49,367 nucleotides of DNA. It comes from Candidatus Parcubacteria bacterium (GTDB lineage: Bacteria; Patescibacteriota; Microgenomatia; Levybacterales; GWA1-39-11). Of this stretch, positions 1 through 7,671 are shown one piece after another; the stretch's first letter is position 1, and every line of letters begins with the position of its first letter. Location of the stretch: contig QZIP01000049.1 of assembly GCA_003599595.1 (NCBI GenBank), positions 1 to 49,367 on the forward strand, read 5' to 3'. Below the pieces are notes generated by a model. That model was not told where the DNA came from. It ran no database searches and worked only from the letters and a program-made list of their open reading frames with translations. The position numbers and the translations under genes are program-made.

Positions 1-174
1 TATAATGGTGGACATTTTCCAGTATTATTATTAGAAAATTGGGCGTACGGAGAAACTTCAGGTCGAATAAAAGTTTATGAAATTAATAGTTCTGTGTTAG
101 AAGAGCTAAGCAAGAAATTTATGCAAGCATCTATAAGACTCAAACAAATTGAATCTAAACTGGAGAATAAATAA
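1..174 (+). CDS. C-terminal end of an unidentified protein (partial)
   Basis: Frame 1 is open from the first base of the window to TAA at 172-174 and encodes the last 57 residues of a protein. The sequence ends in a charged, probably helical segment rich in K, E, Q and L. Its stop overlaps the ATG of the RNA ligase gene (TAATG), the same tight coupling used throughout this half of the window, which supports it as a real gene. No family can be recognised from so short a piece. Confidence 0.7.
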   Translation, partial: YNGGHFPVLLLENWAYGETSGRIKVYEINSSVLEELSKKFMQASIRLKQIESKLENK

Positions 175-1316
175 TGAATGAAGAATCGACAATGGTTGTT
201 GAGAAATCAACTCACAAAGTAGAAGTTATCAGAATTAATGAACTTCTCAAACACGATAATGCAGATTCTTTATCTTTGGTTAAGATTTATGATTACACTT
301 GTGTAGTTCGTACATCTGATTGGAAAGCTGGAGTTTTAGCAGCTTGGATTCCACCAGATTCTATAGTTGACACCAAACGTCCAGAATTTGCTTTTATGGC
401 TTCTAAGGCTAAAACAGATGGTAAGATACGTATTCGTACTCAGAAACTTCGTGGTGTGGTTTCTTATGGTCTTTTGGTTCCAGCACCAGATGGTTTAAAC
501 GAAGGGGATGACGCAGCTACAGTTTTGGGTGTTGAACATTATGATCCAGAAGTGGAAAATGTTTTGAGAGAGAAAATAGGTAATAAAAACTATTCCATGA
601 CTGGTGGAGAAGTAGCTAAACCTCCAAGAGGAACGTATCCTAAGTATGATGTTGACGCCTTTATGAAATATGCTAGAGTTGTATTTACGGAAGGTGAACT
701 GGTTGTTGTAACTGAGAAGATTCATGGGAGCAATGCACGTTATGTGCACATTGATGATGAGTTTCACAGAGGTTCTCGCGATCAGTGGAAAAAAGAATAC
801 GCTTCTCGTCCAGATCTGACTTATGAATCTTTGCTGGAAAAAATTGGCGATGAAGAAAAAGCCAAGCAAGTATTTGAAAAGATTAACAATTGGACTCCCA
901 AGAGGAATATGTGGTGGCAGTCAGCAGATACTGCTCCAGGTATGATGGATTTTTGTAAGGCTAATCCTGGGTATACTGTATACGGCGAAACTTATGGAAA
1001 TAATTCTGGATACCTATACGATACTACTCCAGAACAACATGTGAAATTTAGAGCATTTGATATTCTATGTCTAGATGGATCATGGATGGATTTTCCCTAT
1101 TTCTTGGCTACTTGTAAAGCTTTTGGTATTCCACATGTACCAGTAATTCACGAAGCCATTCCATTTAATTTTGATGAAGTAGTTAAAATGGCTGAGGGAA
1201 TGAGTCTTTTGAATCCAAAACACATCAGAGAAGGTGTTGTTGTACATCCAGTAAAAGAGCGTTGGCATCCTAAGTTGGGTAGGGTAAAATTGAAGGTCAT
1301 TAACCCAGAGTATTAG
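174..1316 (+). CDS. RNA ligase, Rnl5/DRB0094-like
   Basis: This 380-residue protein looks like an ATP-dependent RNA ligase, which seals or repairs nicked RNA through a lysyl-adenylate. The nucleotidyltransferase motif I is EKIHGSN with the adenylated lysine at about residue 182. Further motifs are VYGETYG in the middle, EGVVVHPV near the C-terminus, and a closing KLKV (motif V). Before the catalytic domain lies about 160 residues, matching the N-terminal OB-type domain known from the Deinococcus DraRnl (Rnl5) group. The ATG overlaps the stop of the preceding gene; a second Met at residue 7 is possible. In phages such ligases usually counter host RNA cleavage such as tRNA breakage. That role is inferred here. 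Confidence 0.85.
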   Translation: MNEESTMVVEKSTHKVEVIRINELLKHDNADSLSLVKIYDYTCVVRTSDWKAGVLAAWIPPDSIVDTKRPEFAFMASKAKTDGKIRIRTQKLRGVVSYGLLVPAPDGLNEGDDAATVLGVEHYDPEVENVLREKIGNKNYSMTGGEVAKPPRGTYPKYDVDAFMKYARVVFTEGELVVVTEKIHGSNARYVHIDDEFHRGSRDQWKKEYASRPDLTYESLLEKIGDEEKAKQVFEKINNWTPKRNMWWQSADTAPGMMDFCKANPGYTVYGETYGNNSGYLYDTTPEQHVKFRAFDILCLDGSWMDFPYFLATCKAFGIPHVPVIHEAIPFNFDEVVKMAEGMSLLNPKHIREGVVVHPVKERWHPKLGRVKLKVINPEY

Positions 1317-1317
1317 A

Positions 1318-1545
1318 ATGCAAATCAGTCTGCTACATAGATTTATTCAGTTTGGATTCAATTTTTTAATAGTTGGAGGTATATTTCTTTTTGCAGGGAA
1401 AGAAGCTGGTTTATTTTTAACTTTGGTTCTGATTTTAACAGAATTTGATGTGATCAGATTTAAGGTTGATGCAGTATATGAACAAAACCAAACAACAAAA
1501 ACGGGAAAGAGTTCGATTACAGAAAATAACAGAGAGGAGGAATAA
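1318..1545 (+). CDS. small membrane protein
   Basis: This 75-residue protein starts one base after the RNA ligase stop. Residues about 9-45 form one long or two short hydrophobic segments, followed by a charged C-terminal tail. It overlaps the next small gene in another frame. No family is recognised. Position in the early-type gene run suggests a host-takeover or membrane role, but that is only inference. Confidence 0.65.
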   Translation: MQISLLHRFIQFGFNFLIVGGIFLFAGKEAGLFLTLVLILTEFDVIRFKVDAVYEQNQTTKTGKSSITENNREEE

Positions 1546-1624
1546 ATTACGCGATAATAGAATAGAAATTCCTGAAACAATGAGAGAATCAGCTGGTGGT
1601 GGTTATAGAATCATAAAGAAGTGA
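1478..1624 (+). CDS. small basic protein
   Basis: An ATG at 1478 opens a 48-residue frame ending in TGA at 1622-1624. It overlaps the 3' end of the preceding membrane-protein gene. The N-terminal half is strongly basic (many K, R and Q) and the C-terminus contains a GGGYRIIKK stretch. The basic character would suit nucleic-acid binding, but there is no recognisable domain. It fills what would otherwise be a gap before the HNH gene. Confidence 0.5.
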   Translation: MNKTKQQKRERVRLQKITERRNKLRDNRIEIPETMRESAGGGYRIIKK

Positions 1625-1631
1625 GTTCTAT

Positions 1632-2219
1632 ATGAGTGAACCAAATTCTGCTGCTGAGAGACAAAGAATCAAAAAACTTAGAGATAAAGCTAGAAGAAAA
1701 ATTAAAAAACTTCTAGAACACCAGCATTATAAATGCTATTGGTGTGGAAAAGAACTAGCGCGAATATACAAAGATAGAAGAGATTCTTGTTTTGTATATT
1801 TTCATGGTCGTACTTATTCTTATGTGAGAAAAACTAACGACTTTGTTGAGTTTCTCAATGTAGATGGTATCTCATATAAGGAGCCTTGGGCAACAGTAGA
1901 TCATATCCTTGCTATAAAAGAAGGAGGAGACAGCACAATAGAAAACTTGTGCGCTGCTTGTCCCAAGTGTAATCAAGAAAGAACAAAAGAAATTACTGTT
2001 AAGGATTCTCATTGTGAATGTGGAGCCAAAAAGGAGCATAGAAAAAACAACTATTGTGGTAAGTGTAACAATAATTACCAAAACGGTTGGTTGTGTTCTT
2101 TTGGATGGGTGAAAAGTGCAATTCCTGACATGTGGGTGGATCCAGTTTGGGGTTCTATTGTTAAAATTGGAACTGCTCGCAGTTTACAAAGTAGAAGAAT
2201 TCGTGAATCAACTGAATGA
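1632..2219 (+). CDS. HNH endonuclease with extra zinc-binding C-terminus
   Basis: This 195-residue protein has the HNH layout. A CYWC pair sits at residues 35-38, VDHI with the catalytic-type His at 91, an ENL Asn at about 105, and a second CxxC at 110-113. An insertion of about 40 residues separates the first Cys pair from the VDH strand. After the HNH core come further paired cysteines (about 128-130 and 142-145), a second zinc site. The N-terminus is highly basic, as expected for DNA contact. It is immediately followed by another HNH gene (ATGA overlap). It could be a free-standing homing-type endonuclease or a phage DNA-processing nuclease. Confidence 0.82.
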   Translation: MSEPNSAAERQRIKKLRDKARRKIKKLLEHQHYKCYWCGKELARIYKDRRDSCFVYFHGRTYSYVRKTNDFVEFLNVDGISYKEPWATVDHILAIKEGGDSTIENLCAACPKCNQERTKEITVKDSHCECGAKKEHRKNNYCGKCNNNYQNGWLCSFGWVKSAIPDMWVDPVWGSIVKIGTARSLQSRRIRESTE

Positions 2220-2635
2220 GCAAACATCATAAAAAACGCAATAAAAAAAGCCAGCATGGAAGGAAAGGATATTTGTGGAAATTATTGTTTAATGGGGAAA
2301 AGATGGGTAAGTGTTGTTTTTGTGAAAAACCATTAACTTTTGACGAAGCAACTGTAGAACATCTTACTCCATTAAGTGAAGGAGGTTCTGATAGAATAGG
2401 CAGTGGAAATCTTAATGTTTCATGTTTGAAATGTAACAATGGTAGAGCTAGGAATGCTCAGTTATTAAAACGAGCAGATGAAATGGCTGTCAAATTGTTT
2501 GAAATGTGCCAAGGAAAAAGAGAAATTACTCCTAGATGGAAAACGTTAGTTGAATTTCTCAAAAAATCTGGAAATCTCTCAATTGATTTGTGTAAAGATG
2601 CTTATTTGTTAAAAAAAGGATTGAACGAAACTTGA
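2216..2635 (+). CDS. HNH endonuclease
   Basis: This 139-residue protein has CxxC at about residues 33-36, VEHLTPLSEGG with His at 49, a GNL Asn at about 65, and a second CxxCN at 70-74. This is a complete HNH/ββα-metal fold signature. The N-terminus is very basic. Its ATG overlaps the stop of the upstream HNH gene, so the two nucleases are co-translated. They share the motif layout but little else, so they are not a recent duplication. Confidence 0.82.
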   Translation: MSKHHKKRNKKSQHGRKGYLWKLLFNGEKMGKCCFCEKPLTFDEATVEHLTPLSEGGSDRIGSGNLNVSCLKCNNGRARNAQLLKRADEMAVKLFEMCQGKREITPRWKTLVEFLKKSGNLSIDLCKDAYLLKKGLNET

Positions 2636-2700
2636 GTCAATAAATAATAAGTTTGAATGTCTTCAATGAAGAAGTTTTATTCAAGAAATAGGAATTATTA

Positions 2701-3204
2701 ATGAACAGTGTAGAACAACTGGTTCAAGACAATTTGGCATTGGCTTATCATGCTAAACTTCAATTATTACCAAAATATAAGGGAATAGATGAAGACATTA
2801 TTGAATCAGATGTTCTATATGGTTTGTTTAAAGCTGCAAAGGCTTTAAATACTTCTCGTGCTAAGCTGACTACGTTAGCGCATTATTGTATAAGAAATCA
2901 AGTTAAAAATTCAGTCAGATATTGGTTGACCCCAACTCGAAATGTTTACAAAACAAGAACAGGTCAGGAAATTGCATTACTTAGACTTTCTGTTAAAAAT
3001 AACCCAGAAGTGTATGATATTTATGAAGACATCAAAAAGTTCTTGACTTGGGAAGAAAGAGTTATATTAAGAACAGTATTTTGGGAAGGGATTTCTCCAG
3101 TTGAGTTTAGTAAGATGCTAGGAAATTATAAAAGTTGGGCTAACCAAAAAATTAGATGCATATCTAAAAAAATTAGAGATTTGAAACAATATGCAACCAA
3201 TTAA
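2701..3204 (+). CDS. sigma-70-like RNA polymerase sigma factor
   Basis: This 167-residue protein has a region-2-like stretch at residues 30-77. It matches the sigma layout of an acidic helix, a GLFKAAKAL-type helix, then LTTLAHYCIRNQVKNSVR, as in the region 2 'LLKAVEKF...FSTYAxWWIRQA' pattern. The C-terminal part (about 115-162) resembles region 4, a helix-turn-helix with a WEERVILRTVFWEG start. It is small, like phage and ECF-type sigmas. A 65-base spacer precedes it, so it may be transcribed separately. The likely role is directing host RNA polymerase to phage promoters. Confidence 0.72.
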   Translation: MNSVEQLVQDNLALAYHAKLQLLPKYKGIDEDIIESDVLYGLFKAAKALNTSRAKLTTLAHYCIRNQVKNSVRYWLTPTRNVYKTRTGQEIALLRLSVKNNPEVYDIYEDIKKFLTWEERVILRTVFWEGISPVEFSKMLGNYKSWANQKIRCISKKIRDLKQYATN

Positions 3205-3346
3205 AATCATCAAAAATGATAATTTAGAAGATGAAGATGATATCTTCTATGTTTATGATGAAGAAATAGACAAAGAAGTTGTTAAATGGCTTGATTCAAT
3301 TACAAATGAGGAGAACAATGTCAATGGCGACACTTACCAAAGCTAA
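3191..3346 (+). CDS. small acidic protein
   Basis: An ATG at 3191 lies inside the end of the sigma-factor gene and opens a 51-residue frame ending at TAA 3344-3346. The protein is very acidic (DNLEDEDD, YDEEIDKE). It overlaps the following zinc-ribbon gene. Being directly coupled to a sigma factor, it might act with it, but nothing in the sequence proves that. Confidence 0.5.
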   Translation: MQPIKIIKNDNLEDEDDIFYVYDEEIDKEVVKWLDSITNEENNVNGDTYQS

Positions 3347-3626
3347 ACAACAGAGATTGGAAAGGTTGAAAAAGGGATTATGTGCTAGATGTGGTAAACT
3401 TCCTAAAAGACTTGGTGGAAGTTACTGTGTTGGCTGTACAGAAAAACGTCGCAAAGACAATGCTAAATACAAAGCTAAGAAAAAGATAAAATCATTTTCA
3501 AGTAATTCGTTTGTAAATCAGATACTAGCTGACCCACCATCAAGTAAAAGAGAACCTAAAGTGTTTTCTACCAGGGCTGGTTTTCAAATATGTGGTGGTG
3601 GCTTTAGAGTTATAAGGGGTGGGTAA
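3318..3626 (+). CDS. small basic zinc-ribbon protein
   Basis: The start chosen is the ATG at 3318, preceded by GAGGAG. ATG 3324 is also possible, and ATGs further upstream lack a good ribosome site. The roughly 102-residue product has CARCGK and CVGC pairs about 16 residues apart, a four-cysteine zinc site, followed by a strongly basic stretch (KRRKDNAKYKAKKK). Similar short Cys4 basic proteins often sit near HNH genes in phages. No catalytic residues are seen. Confidence 0.62.
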   Translation: MSMATLTKAKQQRLERLKKGLCARCGKLPKRLGGSYCVGCTEKRRKDNAKYKAKKKIKSFSSNSFVNQILADPPSSKREPKVFSTRAGFQICGGGFRVIRGG

Positions 3627-3902
3627 ATGTATCAGTGTTATTTTTGCAAGAAAAGGGTGTGTGTATGCAAAGTTGTTCCATCACAAATGACTCAAGAACA
3701 AATTGAAGAAGCTGTCAAGAAACATGAAAAAGATATCCGACAATGGGAAAAACTTTGCGAGGAAAAGATTAAGTTTCATCAACATGAAATAAAAATACTA
3801 CAAAAGTTCCACTGCACTCACGAACAAGAAACTTATTACCCTGATCCTTCTGGAAATTCTGATTCCTTTTATAAATGTGTTATTTGTGGAAATGAAAGAT
3901 GA
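3627..3902 (+). CDS. zinc-binding protein with central helix
   Basis: This 91-residue protein has cysteine pairs at both ends (CYFC near residue 4 and CVIC near the C-terminus) around a long charged helix of about 45 residues. The two Cys pairs could form one zinc site that closes the helix ends together, or two separate knuckles. Its stop overlaps the next ATG (ATGA). Family not recognised. Confidence 0.62.
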   Translation: MYQCYFCKKRVCVCKVVPSQMTQEQIEEAVKKHEKDIRQWEKLCEEKIKFHQHEIKILQKFHCTHEQETYYPDPSGNSDSFYKCVICGNER

Positions 3903-4141
3903 AAGATTTAATTTATGTAACAGTAATGATTGTATTAGTTACTGGTTCTAGTTTTGTATGGTACTACACAGGAAAAAACGAAGGACACTCAAACGGTTAC
4001 TCAATTGGGTGTAAAGATGGGAGAAGGGCTATACAAAGAGAAGCAATAGCCAGGGGATTTGGAAATTATAAATCTTACAGTGAGGATAATTTTGGAAATC
4101 CAACTCAATATTTTGAGTGGAAAGAAGTTAAGAAAGACTAA
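3899..4141 (+). CDS. small one-span membrane protein
   Basis: This 80-residue protein begins MKDLIYVTVMIVLVTGSSFV, a clear N-terminal hydrophobic segment that could be a membrane anchor or uncleaved signal. A soluble domain rich in G, N, Y and K follows. Coupled to the upstream gene by ATGA. Function unknown. Confidence 0.62.
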   Translation: MKDLIYVTVMIVLVTGSSFVWYYTGKNEGHSNGYSIGCKDGRRAIQREAIARGFGNYKSYSEDNFGNPTQYFEWKEVKKD

Positions 4142-4146
4142 TCGGT

Positions 4147-4257
4147 ATGGAAACCCTAGCAATAATTGCTGTTTTCATAATAGTCTTGACGCCTATTATT
4201 GTTAAAATACTACCTGAAAAAAAACATAAAGAAGAAGAGTCTGATTGGGGAATATGA
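4147..4257 (+). CDS. membrane microprotein
   Basis: A 36-residue frame from ATG 4147 to TGA 4255-4257. About 20 hydrophobic residues (LAIIAVFIIVLTPIIV) precede a short charged tail (KKHKEEESDW). The last codons overlap the ATG of the next membrane microprotein (ATGATG). Unrecognised. The operon position and the well-formed one-span layout are the only support. Confidence 0.5.
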   Translation: METLAIIAVFIIVLTPIIVKILPEKKHKEEESDWGI

Positions 4258-4445
4258 TGGTATTGTTAGATTGTATTGTGTTTTTTATCAGCGTACTATT
4301 ATTTCCGATAAATTTGAAAGGGGTAATGTCTGACAACAAATATAGCCCGTCGTGGTGCGTATCAGTAATGGGTTTAATAGTAAATATGGTTGTTATTTTA
4401 ATAGTGGTTTTAAAATATTCAGGAGTTTCAAATGCAGTCAATTAA
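4254..4445 (+). CDS. small two-span membrane protein
   Basis: The start is placed at ATG 4254, which overlaps the previous stop. A TTG at 4245 is in frame but less likely. The roughly 63-residue product has two hydrophobic segments (about residues 3-20 and 40-58) with a short polar loop. It overlaps the next gene by 14 bases. Unrecognised. Confidence 0.52.
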   Translation: MMVLLDCIVFFISVLLFPINLKGVMSDNKYSPSWCVSVMGLIVNMVVILIVVLKYSGVSNAVN

Positions 4446-4953
4446 GCAGAAGAATGATCAGTTTAAAGGTATGACTAAGAAAGAAAAAGCTGTTGCTGTG
4501 GCCAAAGATGTGTTAAAACATCTAAGAAGTTTGAAATTTACTGGTTGCGCTTCTTATTGTGAAGGAGATGGATTAAACATTTCTAAAGATGAAAATGTTC
4601 AACCACATATCAGTAAACTGGTTAAAAATTGTGAAGTGTGTGCATTAGGTGGGATGTTTTTAAGCTATATAAGACTGTTTGACAATGTTAAGTATGAAAA
4701 AATTATAGAACCCAAGTATTATGAAGAAAATGAATATCAAATTCATGTAGATAGGGACTACATTATTGATAAGTTCAAGGGTATTTTTGATAGGGATGTA
4801 TTAGATTGTATTGAAGACGCATATGAAGGTGGCTGGGATGAGTTTTATCCTGATCCCAGAGATCGTATTAAAGCTATCATGAAGAATATTGTTAAAAATA
4901 ATGGAAGATTTATTGATGATTTAGATAATGTTGAAGAAGATGAGGTTTGGTAA
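4432..4953 (+). CDS. unidentified conserved-looking phage protein
   Basis: This 173-residue soluble protein has several cysteines, a CALGGMFLSYI stretch at about residues 68-78, and an acidic C-terminus. The motif 'C-ALG-FLSYI' recalls a family of uncharacterised phage proteins, but I cannot name it with confidence. No catalytic signature is visible. It lies between membrane microproteins and a tiny basic protein in the early-type operon. Confidence 0.6.
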   Translation: MQSIKQKNDQFKGMTKKEKAVAVAKDVLKHLRSLKFTGCASYCEGDGLNISKDENVQPHISKLVKNCEVCALGGMFLSYIRLFDNVKYEKIIEPKYYEENEYQIHVDRDYIIDKFKGIFDRDVLDCIEDAYEGGWDEFYPDPRDRIKAIMKNIVKNNGRFIDDLDNVEEDEVW

Positions 4954-4972
4954 TAATCAAAGGAGATTTAAT

Positions 4973-5140
4973 ATGTCAGCATACAACAAAGAACGTAGAA
5001 AACTTCGTAGAGTTAAAAGAAGAATGAACGGAAGACCAGATGCTTATTTGAAACATACCCCACATGTTAGAAATGATCATTCTAAAGACATTACATACCC
5101 GAAGGAGAAGCTGAGTGATTTGCCAGTATTGTCAACGTGA
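4973..5140 (+). CDS. small very basic protein
   Basis: The start is ATG 4973, with AAGGAG seven bases upstream. An earlier in-frame ATG at 4928 lies inside the previous gene and lacks such a site. The 55-residue product starts MSAYNKERRKLRRVKRRMNG and is strongly basic, suggesting RNA or DNA binding. Unrecognised. Confidence 0.55.
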   Translation: MSAYNKERRKLRRVKRRMNGRPDAYLKHTPHVRNDHSKDITYPKEKLSDLPVLST

Positions 5141-5360
5141 GACAAAGCCGTTATATCCCTACCATGAGGGACCAGGCAGTTGTGGAACAGCGCTAGTTGA
5201 AGATCTGGAATCTATCAGAGCAAACGATATTTTGAATTTAGGCTTGGTAGAACCTGAAGTAATTAAAATATTGGGAAATCTAACAAACCAAATTGTTGAA
5301 TTACGACAAGAAAACATTGGTTTGAAAATGTTAATCAAGACCAAGAAGGATAAAGAATGA
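5115..5360 (+). CDS. small protein with N-terminal Cys pair and coiled coil
   Basis: Begins at GTG 5115, supported by GAAGGAGAAG just upstream and by the CQYC pair that starts at residue 3. The next ATG would remove this pair. The C-terminal 40 residues form a probable coiled coil with heptad-spaced I, L and V. 81 residues, overlapping both neighbours. Function unknown. Confidence 0.58.
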   Translation: MICQYCQRETKPLYPYHEGPGSCGTALVEDLESIRANDILNLGLVEPEVIKILGNLTNQIVELRQENIGLKMLIKTKKDKE

Positions 5361-5926
5361 GATTACAGTCATTCTTAACAACATCATTTGCTTGTTGTTG
5401 TTTTTTCATCATAGGATATTGCACAAGGTGGTTAGAAGATAGTCCTAATCCTCCTGAAATTATTCCACAAGCCCAAAAAACTGATGACATTTGTGTTCAT
5501 TTTTCACCTAATGGTGGATGTACGAATGAAATTATGAGGAATTTGGGACTAGCAAAAAAACAAGTTCGGGTGTTTGCTTATTCTTTTACATCTGAACCAA
5601 TTGCTCAAACTCTCATATTATTGGCAATGGGTGGAATAGATGTTCAAGTGATTATAGATTCAGGTTCTGCAAAACGATCTGAGGCTGATAATCTGGCTAG
5701 TAATGGAGTGAAAGTATATTTAGATTCTAAACATGCTATTATGCATTCCAAAGTTATTATTATAGATGATGACACTGTAATTAGCGGGTCGTTCAATTTC
5801 AGTAAAAATGCAGAAGAGAGAAATCATGAAAATCTAATAATCATCAAATCTCCCAAATTGGTTAAATTGTATTTGAACGAATGGGAAAAACACAAACAAC
5901 ACTCTCAACTGAAAGCAGCATGGTAA
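5357..5926 (+). CDS. PLD-family nuclease, membrane-anchored or secreted
   Basis: This 189-residue protein has a single phospholipase-D superfamily HKD motif. It reads HSKVIIID (His130, Lys132, Asp137), followed by GSFNFS at 144-149 and the ERNHENL block, the arrangement of Nuc/endonuclease-type PLD proteins that work as dimers. Residues 1-24 are hydrophobic with a Cys cluster (CCC at 13-15), which looks like a signal or membrane anchor. That would place it in the envelope or periplasm. It could degrade nucleic acid there, for example host or competitor DNA. The activity follows from the family; location and target are inferred. Confidence 0.82.
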   Translation: MRLQSFLTTSFACCCFFIIGYCTRWLEDSPNPPEIIPQAQKTDDICVHFSPNGGCTNEIMRNLGLAKKQVRVFAYSFTSEPIAQTLILLAMGGIDVQVIIDSGSAKRSEADNLASNGVKVYLDSKHAIMHSKVIIIDDDTVISGSFNFSKNAEERNHENLIIIKSPKLVKLYLNEWEKHKQHSQLKAAW

Positions 5927-6198
5927 TGGAACTTAAATGGATTGATAAATTTCCAGATGAAGTTGGCAAATATTGGTTTTATGGTTGGCAATGGAGTGAT
6001 GAAATCAAAAGTAAAAATCCACAACTTCATTTAGTAGAAGTGTCTTCCCACACAGATAGTAATGGACACACAACATTTTCAGGATCTTCCAAAACTGAAT
6101 TTTTTACAGCTCATGCAGCCGTTGTTCCAATAGGATATTGGACTAAATTCATTCCTCCATCACTTCCAGATTTAAGTAGGTTTAAAAATGGAAAATAG
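5926..6198 (+). CDS. small unidentified protein
   Basis: The start is set at ATG 5926, whose A is the last base of the upstream TAA (TAATG). An in-frame ATG at 5920 and a longer reading from 5881 are less likely because they lie inside the PLD gene. The roughly 90-residue product is rich in W, Y and F (KYWFYGWQW, IGYWTKF), typical of a small compact β-domain. Family not recognised. Confidence 0.58.
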   Translation: MELKWIDKFPDEVGKYWFYGWQWSDEIKSKNPQLHLVEVSSHTDSNGHTTFSGSSKTEFFTAHAAVVPIGYWTKFIPPSLPDLSRFKNGK

Positions 6199-6352
6199 CT
6201 GGGGTAAAGTATTTTGGGAATTATTCAGACAATTGACATGGAAATATAGATTTTATGTATTAGGTGCAGTTTCTGTTTTCTTTTTGTTTGAATTATTAGT
6301 TGTTGTATTGACTGTACTCGTGACATTATCTATTTCAGGATATGGAAAATGA
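6188..6352 (+). CDS. small one- or two-span membrane protein
   Basis: A 54-residue frame from ATG 6188 to TGA 6350-6352. A polar, aromatic N-terminal 20 residues is followed by one long hydrophobic stretch (about residues 22-50). It overlaps both neighbours by a few bases. Unrecognised. Confidence 0.5.
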   Translation: MENSWGKVFWELFRQLTWKYRFYVLGAVSVFFLFELLVVVLTVLVTLSISGYGK

Positions 6353-6483
6353 TTCCTAATCAATGTGTTATATTCACTATGATTGGGATGTTAGTATTGT
6401 TTGGCTTGATGTTAGATTGGACCATAAAGTTCTTACAAAAACAGGATGAAATTAAAAGGCAAAATAAAATTAACAAGGAGTAA
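6349..6483 (+). CDS. small one-span membrane protein
   Basis: A 44-residue frame from ATG 6349 (overlapping the previous TGA) to TAA 6481-6483. One hydrophobic segment (about residues 7-23) is followed by a basic, probably helical tail. The end of this frame contains AAGGAG, which may serve the next gene. Unrecognised. Confidence 0.5.
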   Translation: MIPNQCVIFTMIGMLVLFGLMLDWTIKFLQKQDEIKRQNKINKE

Positions 6484-6507
6484 TAATTTTGGTAATGTGT
6501 ATGGTGT

Positions 6508-6936
6508 ATGAACAAAATGATTTCGAGAGAAAGACTCAAACGACTTATTTACTCAAAGTACCTCCGTCTTTTGATAATAGTATCTTTAGTAAGCACTCTT
6601 ATGAGTGTGGTACTAGAAAGACAGTACCAACACGCTTTACTTTTCTCTCTGGCCATTACGAACGTTCTATCGCTGAGTTATATGATGACTGTTAGATTTG
6701 CTTGGGATAAAACGGCGATATTCTATGGGTGTTTGATAGGTGGTATTCCTGCTAGAATGGCTGTGGGACTTTGTATGTCTTATTTTGCCATGTTATTGAC
6801 CGATATCCACCAAGGTATGTTTGTATTTAGTATGATGTTTTGGTGGATTGGGTTTACAGCGTTAGAGTTTGGAATGGCGTTAGAATACTGGCATAAAGTT
6901 AAGTGGAAAAATGTAAATGTCAATAAATATGTCTAA
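6508..6936 (+). CDS. multi-span membrane protein
   Basis: This 142-residue protein has about four hydrophobic segments (roughly 18-38, 45-62, 70-95, 98-125) and a basic N-terminus. The only possible start in this frame is ATG 6508, because TAA lies at 6493. It has only a weak ribosome site. A strong AAGGAG lies about 27 bases upstream and would better fit a short overlapping frame beginning TTG at 6489, so translation may be coupled. Family not recognised. Confidence 0.65.
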   Translation: MNKMISRERLKRLIYSKYLRLLIIVSLVSTLMSVVLERQYQHALLFSLAITNVLSLSYMMTVRFAWDKTAIFYGCLIGGIPARMAVGLCMSYFAMLLTDIHQGMFVFSMMFWWIGFTALEFGMALEYWHKVKWKNVNVNKYV

Positions 6937-7489
6937 TCTTGAATGGTTAATAGATAAAGCCAAAGAATATGGTGTAGAAAAAGAATCTGAATTTGTTTTA
7001 GACGGCAGATTTGCTACTTGGTCAGGTTCTTCTAAGCCAACAGCCCATCATTATGGTACAGGTGGATTACTTGAACATGTTACTGAAGTAGTTAAACTAT
7101 GTTTACAATCCAATGAATATTTCAAGACAATTGACAAGGGTGTTGATGACAGATTATTGTTCTTAGCTGCTTTGTTTCATGATGTTGGTAAGATTTGGGA
7201 TTATGAATCTTACACCGATTATAATACTGGAGAAATAATTTGGAAATCCAATGATCACAAGAATAAAATTCACCATATCAGTAGATCAGTAATAGTTTGG
7301 AATGAAGCTAGTGTAAATATGAAACAAGAAGAACGAGATGAAGTGACACATGCTATTTTAGCCCATCATGGACAAAGAGCTTGGGGCAGTCCAGTTGAAC
7401 CACAAACCAGACTAGCTTGGTTGCTTCATACTTGTGATCACATGAGTGCCAGAATGGACGATTGCGATAGAAAAAATGGGAGAGCATAA
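6917..7489 (+). CDS. HD-domain phosphohydrolase
   Basis: This 190-residue protein has the full metal-binding HD layout: LLEH (54), LFHDVGK (88-89), an HH pair at 119-120, HAILAHH (145-151) and the final LHTCDHMSA Asp at 174. The arrangement, including the HYGTGGLLEHV start, is closest to the HD domain of YhaM-type 3'-5' exoribonucleases. The OB domain of that family is absent. It could hydrolyse a nucleotide or act on nucleic-acid ends. The overlap of 20 bases with the upstream membrane gene and the TAATG junction downstream place it within the operon. Confidence 0.8.
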   Translation: MSINMSNLEWLIDKAKEYGVEKESEFVLDGRFATWSGSSKPTAHHYGTGGLLEHVTEVVKLCLQSNEYFKTIDKGVDDRLLFLAALFHDVGKIWDYESYTDYNTGEIIWKSNDHKNKIHHISRSVIVWNEASVNMKQEERDEVTHAILAHHGQRAWGSPVEPQTRLAWLLHTCDHMSARMDDCDRKNGRA

Positions 7490-7671
7490 TGGAAAATACA
7501 ATAGAAAGTATTCGTGAAGATTTAGAATATGCGATTAATAGGACATATTTAAGTTGTCCTAATGACTGTGTGCCAAAATCAATTATTAGACAAGTTATTG
7601 ATGCGGAAGCTCCTGAAATCGACCCCAAAAGCTCAATGGAGAGCATATGGAACCTGCCTACAATTTGGTAA
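7489..7671 (+). CDS. small unidentified protein
   Basis: This 60-residue protein starts at ATG 7489 overlapping the HD gene stop (TAATG). It is mildly acidic with two Cys and no recognisable domain. It overlaps the start of the next gene by 25 bases. Confidence 0.5.
   Translation: MENTIESIREDLEYAINRTYLSCPNDCVPKSIIRQVIDAEAPEIDPKSSMESIWNLPTIW

Noticed and set aside
495-869. Minus-strand frame inside the RNA ligase gene
   Set aside because: Overlaps a gene with full ligase motifs; no recognisable protein content.
6489-6695. Short plus-strand frame starting TTG 6489 before the membrane protein gene
   Set aside because: It has a well-placed AAGGAG, but its sequence is out of frame with the evident multi-span protein and has no features. 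Kept only as a possible leader peptide.
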